Below are positions 1 through 5,109 of a DNA stretch of 5,109 bases, in pieces. Below the pieces are notes generated by a model, which saw nothing but the letters and a program-made list of their open reading frames with translations, made no database searches and was not told the DNA's origin. Both the position numbers and the translations under genes were made by a program. Origin of the DNA: Syntrophaceae bacterium UBA4810 (GTDB taxonomy: Bacteria > Desulfobacterota > Syntrophia > Syntrophales > Smithellaceae); NCBI GenBank assembly GCA_002402545.1, contig DHGA01000013.1, forward strand, positions 1 through 5,109, given 5' to 3'. Position 1 is the first letter of the stretch, and each line of letters starts with the position of its first letter.

Positions 1-2
1 AT

Positions 3-62
3 ATCAGGCGACAGGAGACGGAAGATCGTCGTCTTGATCAATTGGATATGTTTGAAGAATAA
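3..62 (+). CDS. C-terminal tail of an unidentified protein (partial, enters from left edge)
   Basis: One plus-strand frame is open from the left edge to a TAA at 60-62 and gives IRRQETEDRRLDQLDMFEE. The tail is short, very charged, and ends in an acidic LDMFEE sequence. The stop codon directly abuts a series of three hairpins, as at the 3' end of a transcription unit or of an insertion sequence, and the frame runs convergently toward the minus-strand operon. Only 19 codons are visible, so neither the product nor the reality of the gene can be established. A transposase of an IS200/IS605- or REP-associated type would fit the hairpins, but this is inference from context only. Confidence 0.35.
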   Translation: MRRQETEDRRLDQLDMFEE

Positions 63-134
63 CCACCTTCAGGTGGTTCATAATCAGACCGCTTTGAGCG
101 GTTCATAAAATCAAGCCTCCGGCTCTGCCGGAGG
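61..134. repeat. Array of three consecutive perfect hairpins
   Basis: Three perfect inverted repeats follow each other. AACCACCT/AGGTGGTT (61-68/71-78) is an 8-bp stem. ACCGCT/AGCGGT (88-93/97-102) is a 6-bp stem with a 3-nt loop. CCTCCGGC/GCCGGAGG (116-123/127-134) is an 8-bp stem with a 3-nt loop. The linkers are related: GGTTCATAATCAG after the first hairpin and GGTTCATAAAATCAAG after the second, so the array looks like a repeated hairpin-plus-linker unit with different stems. It fills the gap between two convergent reading frames. Possible explanations are the structured end of an insertion sequence, a REP-like cluster, or a stable 3' UTR shared by both transcripts. Confidence 0.75.
116..134 (-). 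terminator. Possible terminator hairpin of the envelope operon
   Basis: A perfect 8-bp GC-rich stem with a 3-nt loop lies about 30 nt past the gene D stop codon. On the minus strand it is followed by CTTGATTTTATG, a weak and interrupted T-tract. On the plus strand it is followed by TCGTGACTGT, with no T-tract. It may therefore end the minus-strand transcript, but it is not a canonical intrinsic terminator and belongs equally to the hairpin array. Confidence 0.4.
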
Positions 135-163
135 TCGTGACTGTAAGCCCTGGTCAATATGAC

Positions 164-988
164 TCAATTTTTAGGAACATTAATCCTTGCCCGCACTTTC
201 ATGCCGATTTTGATTGATGCATTTGTTTTTGAATACAAGGTGCCGGTGATGCTCCCGTCTTCCATGCGTACAGGTTCAATGGTGGCCAGTGGTTTATTGT
301 CGTCGTCGATGACGGCAATTTGCTGTTGTGAGGTCTTAAGATCGCGCAGCTGATCCGTCTTAATGTGGACATAAACCGTTTTGCCCGATATTTTTTCGAT
401 CGTGCCCATCACATAGCTGGGATTAAATTTATCTCCCAGTTGGCTGGCTAAATCGAGAAAAATGACGCGAAGAAGTTCTCTCTTCATTTTATTTTGATCA
501 AGTTCCCGGACGACTTGGCCCATTTTTTCAAACTTGTGTTTTGATGTGATGATTTCGAATTCTTTGGTAGGATTTTCGGCAAGATAGATTTTAAAGCAGG
601 CGCTTCCTGTTGCGATATACCTTTTTCGTTTGGGATCGATTGTATTTTGGGTTTGCATTTTGATGTAATACACTTCGGGGTGAATATAATATCCCTCTTT
701 TTCCGAGGTGGAATCGGTTTTGTCTAAAACCATAACGTACTTAAAGCGCTTGGTTCCTTCCACCTGGCTTTTGATGTCCGCCTTTAATTCTTCAATTTCG
801 CTGCCTTCCATGAACCGTGGATTGATTTTATTGATGGAGGACGCCAGTTTATCAAATCGAAATATTACCGGTTCCAGAACATCGGTCTTTACCGCAGTGG
901 TTTCAACGACCAATTCCTGCTTTGCCGCGCAGCCAATTAATGCAATGAATCCTAAAATAATGACCAGTGTAACAATCAATCTTTTCAA
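164..988 (-). CDS. Gene D: lipoprotein with a FlgT_C-like C-terminal domain
   Basis: This 274-aa exported lipoprotein starts MKR followed by a hydrophobic stretch and a classical lipobox LIGC, with the lipidated cysteine at residue 20. Asp does not follow the cysteine (Ala-Ala does), so by the E. coli rule it would go to the outer membrane. Residues about 60-185 are mixed alpha/beta, with alternating strands (RFKYVMVLD, YYIKMQTQ, RYIATGSACFKIYL) and a helix rich in charged residues. Residues about 190-270 (GTIEKISGKTVYVHI near the start, IKIGMKVRARI near the end) have the small beta-barrel pattern typical of the FlgT C-terminal domain. The start is TTG at 988, chosen because GGAGG lies 7 nt upstream, the signal sequence begins there, and the start overlaps the gene C stop as TTGA. 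No catalytic residues are evident; a structural envelope role is inferred. Confidence 0.85.
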   Translation of the reverse strand: MKRLIVTLVIILGFIALIGCAAKQELVVETTAVKTDVLEPVIFRFDKLASSINKINPRFMEGSEIEELKADIKSQVEGTKRFKYVMVLDKTDSTSEKEGYYIHPEVYYIKMQTQNTIDPKRKRYIATGSACFKIYLAENPTKEFEIITSKHKFEKMGQVVRELDQNKMKRELLRVIFLDLASQLGDKFNPSYVMGTIEKISGKTVYVHIKTDQLRDLKTSQQQIAVIDDDNKPLATIEPVRMEDGSITGTLYSKTNASIKIGMKVRARINVPKN

Positions 989-2283
989 GGTTTCGCCTCC
1001 ATTCCTTGGTATGAATTCCTTTCCGTTTTAAACGACATGGCTACGATTCTGGTTATATTTTCCCCGTCCTGATCCATTTTGTGTGGTTCCGAAGGATAAA
1101 GGGCAGCCAGCCGCTCCCAGAGCGCTTGCTCGTCTTCGGTGAAACGCACTTCCTCGCCGCGGTCGAGGGCGGCGATTTGTTTATGTATTTTTTGATATGC
1201 GATTTCGGTTGCGAGAATCCTTTCAAAAGTCTGTTGGGCCGCCTTTTTTTCATCGTCATCAAGGAGGTCATCGTATTCCTCTCTTAGGATGCTGTATAAT
1301 TTTTTATAAATGGTAATATTATCGGATATGCATTGGGGAAAATACGGAGCAATCTGCTTAATGTTTTCCATCCGCGTTATCAGCATGGCCACTTCGCGAG
1401 GCGGCAATCGTCTGAATTCATTTTTCACGTTGTTTATGGCCGAAGACATTTTCAGAATTGCGCCGGTGATTTGCGTTAAGGCAGCGCCTAGATAATCCAG
1501 GTTGGCTAAAAATATCCGGTTCACTTTTTTGGCAAGTGGCACATAATTCTTCTTTGCATTGTCTCTGTCTTCTTTGAGCGCGTCTTTGTTTTCCTTTATG
1601 AGATCCAATTTGGTGTGTTTGCGTGCTTCTGATGGACAATAATCTTCTTTTATGCCCCGAGAAAATGTCTTGTCACTCGATCTCACTAATCCCGCACATT
1701 GCTTATACCCTTTTTCACTGTATGCGAGCTCCCGTTCCAGTTCTGCTACTTCCTTATTGTTTAAACTGACGACACCAAAAGCACGCAGGGCATTTTTATG
1801 CCCATTGCGACGGGGGCGTTTTGTTCTTTTGAGCAATGTTTCTTTTTCCTTCAACAGCAAATAAAATGGTGATGTCGGACGGGGCAGCCCTGTGTAGGGG
1901 TCTCTTTCAAAAGCCGCGCTTCCTCCCTGCGACATCACTGCGCCGGATATGCCCATTTTTACTAGCGTTTCTTGTGACGGGGCTTTGCTGAAATCGGCCG
2001 GCCACTGGCAATCTTTAGACAGCGGCGTATGCAAAAGCGTCATGTTGGAAAGCCGGATTGCGAGTAGTGCCGATTCCAGAGAATCAACGGTATCACGCAC
2101 AGATGCTGGAGTAATGACTTGCGTAACCAAAGACGTGGCCGTTGCCAGGCCTGGCAGGGCTATTGGCGTATCCGATTTTATCGTTGTCTTGATCTCTGTG
2201 CATGACCATGACGTTATGATCAACGCCCCAATCAAGAAAAAAAATAAATTTCTTTTAACACAGGCAGCTACATCTACTCTCAT
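985..2283 (-). CDS. Gene C: putative helix-rich lipoprotein of unknown function
   Basis: This 432-aa protein belongs to no family I recognise. The N-terminus has Lys-Arg before a Phe/Leu/Ile-rich segment (residues 12-24) and then SWSC, a degenerate lipobox with Cys28 as likely acceptor; Ser replaces the usual Leu at -3, so ordinary signal-peptide cleavage is an alternative. Residues about 30-140 are low in charge and rich in Ser, Thr, Pro and Gly. Residues about 142-275 and 325-400 are strongly charged and look alpha-helical, with coiled-coil-like stretches. Besides Cys28 the mature part has Cys92, Cys196, Cys216 and Cys318, an even number that could form disulfides in the periplasm. The same frame is open upstream to 2442, but that part overlaps gene B; ATG at 2283 immediately precedes the signal sequence. 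Its Shine-Dalgarno site is weak (AAAAGG, 11 nt away). It lies 34 nt after gene B. Confidence 0.85.
   Translation of the reverse strand: MRVDVAACVKRNLFFFLIGALIITSWSCTEIKTTIKSDTPIALPGLATATSLVTQVITPASVRDTVDSLESALLAIRLSNMTLLHTPLSKDCQWPADFSKAPSQETLVKMGISGAVMSQGGSAAFERDPYTGLPRPTSPFYLLLKEKETLLKRTKRPRRNGHKNALRAFGVVSLNNKEVAELERELAYSEKGYKQCAGLVRSSDKTFSRGIKEDYCPSEARKHTKLDLIKENKDALKEDRDNAKKNYVPLAKKVNRIFLANLDYLGAALTQITGAILKMSSAINNVKNEFRRLPPREVAMLITRMENIKQIAPYFPQCISDNITIYKKLYSILREEYDDLLDDDEKKAAQQTFERILATEIAYQKIHKQIAALDRGEEVRFTEDEQALWERLAALYPSEPHKMDQDGENITRIVAMSFKTERNSYQGMEAKP
996..1000 (-). promoter_or_regulatory. Ribosome binding site deciding the TTG start of gene D
   Basis: A perfect GGAGG on the minus strand sits 7 nt before TTG at 988-986, inside the last codons of gene C. 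It supports the non-ATG start and indicates translational coupling. Confidence 0.85.
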
Positions 2284-2317
2284 CGCGATCGCAACCTTTT
2301 GCCATCCGCATCGCCGG

Positions 2318-3442
2318 TTAACGGAAAACAACCTTGTTTCCGTCAATCTGGGGATTAAGTCTTTTAAGAACCGGATCGTTTTCAAATTGATCCAGCAGCA
2401 GATCCACCAGGTCGCTGATCTTGCCCGCGTAAAAGACATCAAACACCAGATCGCCTTTCCCGCGCTGTTTCTGATTGACGCTTTTTAAACCCTGAATGTC
2501 CTCTTTGAGAATTTTGAGAACTTTCCGCTCCAGCGCATATTTGCCGCCCAGTTTCATCACGACTTCATAACGGACGCCCCGCTTTTCGCCGATTACGCTC
2601 TTTGACTGCAGCCCGTGTAGCACATCATCTGCAAAGCGCACCCCGCCATTGATTGCGGATTTGGTGAGGCCGATCAGAGCCTCTGCTTCCAGACCACCGT
2701 GCGCCTCACCGTCAATATTTCCTTCCCAGAGAAGATCGCGGCTGGATATGGCGACTGCCTTGCCGGTGATCAATGTATGGAAGGTTTTGTCGTGCTGACC
2801 TTTTATAATTTTTGTGTCAACCTTGGCGAGGATCAGCCATTCGCCCGCTCCGTCAAGATTGGCGGCTAGTTTATCGTATTCGAGATCGCGGGAAGTCAGG
2901 GATTCCAGTTTCCGCGTATGCTCGGGGTCGTCAATAATTGTAAATTCTGCTGCGGTTAATTTCTTTCTGACTTCGGTTCTGATTTTATCGAGGATGCCCG
3001 GTGCGTTGCCGGAATCTGATTTACCCGGAATAAGAATCACAAAAATGCGCCGGTCGTCGTTCTTCCCGGTGGTGGTTCCCTGTCGTTTTAAATAGCCGGT
3101 AACGGCGTTCTCGTTGATCACAACGTTTATCACAGCGGTCATTTCTTTGGAAAAAAGACCGCCCACACTGGTTTCCAGCACTTTGACATCGTCAATGTAT
3201 TGGTCATTGCCACCCAGGTTCAATTTTTCCGACTGCCCAGGGTACATATCCTTTATGTAGTGCGCCAGTGCCTGCTCTTTTGCTTTTTGCTTGGCCGCCT
3301 GCAAGTCCACATATTCGTCGCTACTCGCCGGCACTTTAACCGTTTCTTTGTAAATACGCACTTCCGCGGCCATCAAAGATGAAGTGATAAGAAGACAAAC
3401 CAACATCAGAAGAACAGGAATTGAAATTCTCCGGGCGATCAT
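2318..3442 (-). CDS. Gene B: exported protein, diverged relative of gene A (FlgT_N-like / TolB-N-like / alpha-beta)
   Basis: This 374-aa protein has a signal peptide (Arg-Arg, then hydrophobic residues 8-23, likely cleavage near LMAA|E at residue 26). Residues about 28-120 have the FlgT_N pattern: an Ala/Lys-rich helix (AKQKAKEQALAHYIKDM), then IDDVKVLETSVGG, then strands ending in VINVVINENAVTGYL. Residues about 130-270 open with a strand RRIFVILIPG, then a helix and EFTIIDD, and continue with WLILAKVDTKI, resembling the TolB-N/CsgG/LpoB fold. Residues about 290-374 repeat the C-terminal unit of gene A: RYEVVMKL, an amphipathic helix, GKGDLVFDVFYAGK, then a second helix. ATG at 3442 is preferred over the longer open frame to 3520 because GGAGG is 8 nt upstream, the signal peptide starts here, and the longer form would overlap gene A. 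The gap to gene A is 17 nt. The assignment is by eye; the role is unknown. Confidence 0.88.
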   Translation of the reverse strand: MIARRISIPVLLMLVCLLITSSLMAAEVRIYKETVKVPASSDEYVDLQAAKQKAKEQALAHYIKDMYPGQSEKLNLGGNDQYIDDVKVLETSVGGLFSKEMTAVINVVINENAVTGYLKRQGTTTGKNDDRRIFVILIPGKSDSGNAPGILDKIRTEVRKKLTAAEFTIIDDPEHTRKLESLTSRDLEYDKLAANLDGAGEWLILAKVDTKIIKGQHDKTFHTLITGKAVAISSRDLLWEGNIDGEAHGGLEAEALIGLTKSAINGGVRFADDVLHGLQSKSVIGEKRGVRYEVVMKLGGKYALERKVLKILKEDIQGLKSVNQKQRGKGDLVFDVFYAGKISDLVDLLLDQFENDPVLKRLNPQIDGNKVVFR

Positions 3443-3450
3443 GTTTTGCA

Positions 3451-3455
3451 CCTCC
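3451..3455 (-). promoter_or_regulatory. Ribosome binding site deciding the start of gene B
   Basis: GGAGG on the minus strand lies 8 nt before ATG 3442-3440 in the 17-nt gap after gene A. It rules in the short start over the in-frame upstream ATG at 3520, which would lie inside gene A. Confidence 0.85.
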
Positions 3456-3459
3456 GTCT

Positions 3460-4578
3460 TTAAAGATATTTTTTCCAGGTGCTTCTTGCGCCTTCCGCGC
3501 GCACCTTCTTTAATTTCCAATTAAGCTCTTTTGCCGCACGCAGGACATCGCGATCCAACTGATCTCGCTTACCCTTGTATTCAGCTTCAAAAGTTGCTTT
3601 GCCGCCTCCTGACTCGATTTCTTTGGCGGACGTGACGGCCGCAAATTTTTCCAGCTTGGCGGTGAAGGCGGCGATTAAATCGGCGTCGTCGACGCCATCG
3701 ACAACCACCGTGTAGAGAGAGCCACGCTGATACATTTCTTCCCAGGTTTGTCGCAGTTGTTCCAGCATAGGCGCAACAACTTTATTGCCGCCGTCGCGGG
3801 CTGCCTGCTCCATGGCCATTTCCCTGTCCTGCCCATGCGCGACGGTTTCCACGACCTTGCTTGTCACCACCTGGGCGCGAGTATTATCAATCAACTGCGC
3901 TTTGATCCGGGTCTGCACGGAGGTGTTGATTTCACCCTGCTTGATGCTGCCGCCGACATCGTAATATAGTGTGTATTCGGCATGGTACTTAAGTCCAACG
4001 GCAGCCGCTTTGTTGACGTCCGTTATTTCCAGGGTATGGGCGATCTGTTGAGAAAACCGATTGGCAGACTGTTTGTCCACAACGCGGAATTTCTGATCGG
4101 TGAGCGCCTCAACGATGCCATTATATATTTCATCGAGAAACGGTTTGCTGTTGAAAAAGGCTTTGCTGGATGGCTTGTTGCCGAAGGCGACAAGAATCCG
4201 GGGATTCCCCATTTCAGTCTTCAAAGCTCCGATCGCCTTGAGATCCTCTTTCAAGACAACCTCGTCGACAATCGCCTTAACTGTTACGGTATATTCACCG
4301 CCTTTTTTTGCTGAACTCAGAACGTCGTATTTGGAGACGTATCCTTGGCTGTGGCTGTAAATTTTATCTTCCATAACCTGGAAATCTTCCACTCGGGTCG
4401 AAGACTTGATGAGGACGCCCACCCCTTGCTCAACGGCGCGTCGCAATGCGGATTGAATGGCATCGTCCTTTGTCTGCCCTTCTCCCGTGGATGTTATGAT
4501 GGCCGCTCCGCCCGTCGAGACAATGGAAAAAAAACATGCCAGCCCGATAATCAAAGCAATACCGATCCTATTCTTCAT
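3460..4578 (-). CDS. Gene A: FlgT N-terminal-domain-like exported protein
   Basis: This 372-aa protein starts with MKNR and a hydrophobic core; signal cleavage is likely near GGAA|I (residue 26). Residues about 28-118 match the FlgT N-terminal domain closely in pattern: TGEGQTKDDAIQSALRRAVE, then VEDFQVMEDKIYSHSQGYV, then EYTVTVKAIVDE. Residues about 125-275 look like the TolB-N/CsgG/LpoB fold: NPRILVAF, FRVVDKQSANR, HAEYTLYYDVGG, and IKAQLIDNTRAQVV. Residues about 287-362 form a small alpha/beta unit (LYTVVVDGVDD, helix, GGGKATFEAEYKGK, helix) where Vibrio FlgT would have its C-terminal domain. Vibrio FlgT is a periplasmic/outer-membrane flagellar ring protein; no flagellar genes are visible here, so a flagellar role is not supported. 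It is the first gene of the operon, with AGGAG 8 nt upstream of ATG. Confidence 0.9.
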   Translation of the reverse strand: MKNRIGIALIIGLACFFSIVSTGGAAIITSTGEGQTKDDAIQSALRRAVEQGVGVLIKSSTRVEDFQVMEDKIYSHSQGYVSKYDVLSSAKKGGEYTVTVKAIVDEVVLKEDLKAIGALKTEMGNPRILVAFGNKPSSKAFFNSKPFLDEIYNGIVEALTDQKFRVVDKQSANRFSQQIAHTLEITDVNKAAAVGLKYHAEYTLYYDVGGSIKQGEINTSVQTRIKAQLIDNTRAQVVTSKVVETVAHGQDREMAMEQAARDGGNKVVAPMLEQLRQTWEEMYQRGSLYTVVVDGVDDADLIAAFTAKLEKFAAVTSAKEIESGGGKATFEAEYKGKRDQLDRDVLRAAKELNWKLKKVRAEGARSTWKKYL

Positions 4579-4586
4579 GTTATGAT

Positions 4587-4591
4587 CTCCT
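4587..4591 (-). promoter_or_regulatory. Ribosome binding site of gene A
   Basis: AGGAG on the minus strand, 8 nt before ATG 4578-4576, fixes the start of the first operon gene. Confidence 0.85.
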
Positions 4592-4648
4592 AAAAATGAT
4601 TTGATAGCCTCATCCTAGATTTGCCAAGACTTGACTTGAGGTACGAAC

Positions 4649-4676
4649 GGCATAAAAAAATCAGTCTTAATGTCAA
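4649..4676 (-). promoter_or_regulatory. Weak sigma70-type promoter candidate for the operon
   Basis: On the minus strand a perfect TTGACA (4676-4671) is followed 16 nt later by TATGCC (4654-4649), which matches the -10 consensus at only 3 of 6 positions. The spacer contains a run of seven T. Transcription would begin about 60-65 nt before gene A. A second weak option nearer the gene is TTGGCA then, 17 nt on, TCAAAT. Both are guesses from consensus matching. Confidence 0.3.
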
Positions 4677-4829
4677 TCTGAAGAAAGTTCTTAAGGTTAA
4701 AAAACGCATGCTTAAGCCTGTTGTGGTACATCATTGGCACCGATTGATAATGTTCAATACAGCAAAATATTATGTTTGACGGAAAAGAAACTAACGCAAA
4801 CGTGATTAAATGTCAAAGAAAACATGAGT

Positions 4830-4961
4830 CTAGTGTAGTGTTACAGGAACGGCTTTACAATGCTGCCATGTGAGCGACGTAATAAACATTAATGAATATG
4901 AGCATTTAAAATTATATTTTCAAGGATCATGTGGCAACTGATTATCGAAACACTACACTAG
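4830..4961. mobile_element. MITE-like element with perfect 13-bp terminal inverted repeats
   Basis: CTAGTGTAGTGTT (4830-4842) and AACACTACACTAG (4949-4961) are perfect inverted repeats enclosing a 132-bp segment with no convincing gene. The outermost four bases, CTAG, are themselves palindromic, so they may be target duplication (CTAG, or TA within it) rather than element. The true element could then be 4833-4958 or 4834-4957. A second, imperfect inverted match lies inside (GCTGCCATGTGA near 4864 against TCATGTGGCAAC near 4927), so the strand could fold into a long interrupted hairpin; the centre is AT-rich. A non-autonomous IS derivative is the best explanation. The parent family is not identified, and a solo regulatory inverted repeat is the alternative. 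Confidence 0.6.
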
Positions 4962-5109
4962 CGGTTTCTTGTAAGTCAAGAAGATTTAGGCCACAAGACA
5001 TAGAAGATGGATGAGCTGACCGGAACGGCGCTACATTACGCACATCATCATTTTATGATTTTATCCTGTAAAGATCCCGGTAAGTGTCCGGATATTTTCA
5101 TCATTCGTT
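4962..5109. other. Right edge, no gene recognised
   Basis: No reading frame with a ribosome binding site or recognisable protein is seen. On the minus strand two frames enter from the edge and stop at 5048-5050 (ending SLQDKIIK) and at 5061-5063 (ending LTGIFTG). Either could be the tail of a gene outside the window, but with under 20 codons this cannot be judged. An imperfect palindrome ATCCCGGTAAGTGTCCGGAT lies at 5074-5093. A 17-nt sequence at 5019-5035 repeats one inside the neighbouring MITE-like element at 14 of 17 positions. Confidence 0.5.

Noticed and set aside
2284..2442. Upstream extension of gene C to ATG 2442
   Set aside because: It lies wholly within or against the end of gene B, encodes a Trp/Cys/Arg-rich stretch unlike an N-terminus, and would bury the signal sequence 65 residues inside the protein.
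1949..2488. Plus-strand 179-codon open frame
   Set aside because: It is antisense to genes B and C, which have signal peptides, ribosome sites and operon spacing; its translation shows no domain pattern. The other plus-strand frames over the operon are rejected for the same reason.
3443..3520. Upstream extension of gene B to ATG 3520
   Set aside because: It overlaps the end of gene A, lacks a better ribosome site, and puts 26 charged residues before a clear signal peptide; GGAGG fits the ATG at 3442.
4631..4658. Plus-strand promoter TTGACT - 16 nt - TAAAAA
   Set aside because: Reasonable consensus match but no gene follows in that direction within the window; AT-rich leaders yield such matches by chance.
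4690..4717. CTTAAG ... CTTAAG with GCATGC and a T-run on the minus strand as a terminator
   Set aside because: CTTAAG is self-complementary and AT-rich, the potential stem is only 6 bp with a 15-nt loop, and the T-run falls inside the loop rather than after the stem.
4735..4750. Sigma54-like TTGGCACCGATTGA on the plus strand
   Set aside because: The spacing between the GG and GC elements is wrong for sigma54 and no gene lies downstream.
4772..4873. Plus-strand 33-codon open frame starting MFDGKETNANV
   Set aside because: No Shine-Dalgarno sequence precedes it and it runs through the left inverted repeat of the MITE-like element; likely chance.
1..5109. CRISPR array, tRNA or rRNA gene
   Set aside because: No regularly spaced direct repeats of 25-40 bp and no tRNA cloverleaf or conserved rRNA sequence were seen on either strand.

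Overview
The window holds one compact four-gene operon, entirely on the minus strand (about 4578 down to 164), flanked on both sides by short repeat structures that look mobile-element related. All four products carry N-terminal export signals: two cleavable-type signal peptides and two lipoprotein-type signals. The operon therefore encodes a cell-envelope protein set of a Gram-negative bacterium. Moderate GC content, good Shine-Dalgarno sites, and a FlgT_N-like protein outside any visible flagellar cluster would fit a Desulfobacterota/deltaproteobacterial-type genome. That assignment is a guess, because no taxonomic marker is present.

Layout from the operon's 5' end (right to left). Positions 4579-5109 contain no convincing gene. 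They hold the operon leader with a weak promoter candidate, a 132-bp MITE-like element bounded by perfect 13-bp inverted repeats (4830-4961), and an unexplained right edge. Gene A (4578-3460, 372 aa) has a FlgT N-terminal-like domain, a TolB-N/CsgG/LpoB-like middle and a small C-terminal alpha/beta domain. Gene B (3442-2318, 374 aa) appears to repeat that plan in strongly diverged form. Gene C (2283-985, 432 aa) is an unrecognised, helix-rich putative lipoprotein with four cysteines in its mature part. Gene D (988-164, 274 aa) is a lipoprotein with a textbook lipobox and a C-terminal beta-rich domain resembling FlgT_C; it starts at TTG and overlaps gene C by 4 nt. Downstream, 61-134 carries three consecutive perfect hairpins, preceded by the last 19 codons of a plus-strand reading frame that enters from outside the window.

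How the genes may work together (inference): gaps of 17 and 34 nt and one 4-nt overlap indicate co-transcription and probably translational coupling. Domain types that occur together in Vibrio FlgT, an outer-membrane-associated flagellar ring protein, seem to be spread over separate exported proteins here. Two of these are duplicated relatives and two are lipoproteins. A periplasmic or outer-membrane-anchored assembly is the simplest reading. No catalytic motif is seen in any of the four, and no flagellar, curli or secretion gene is in view, so the function stays open.
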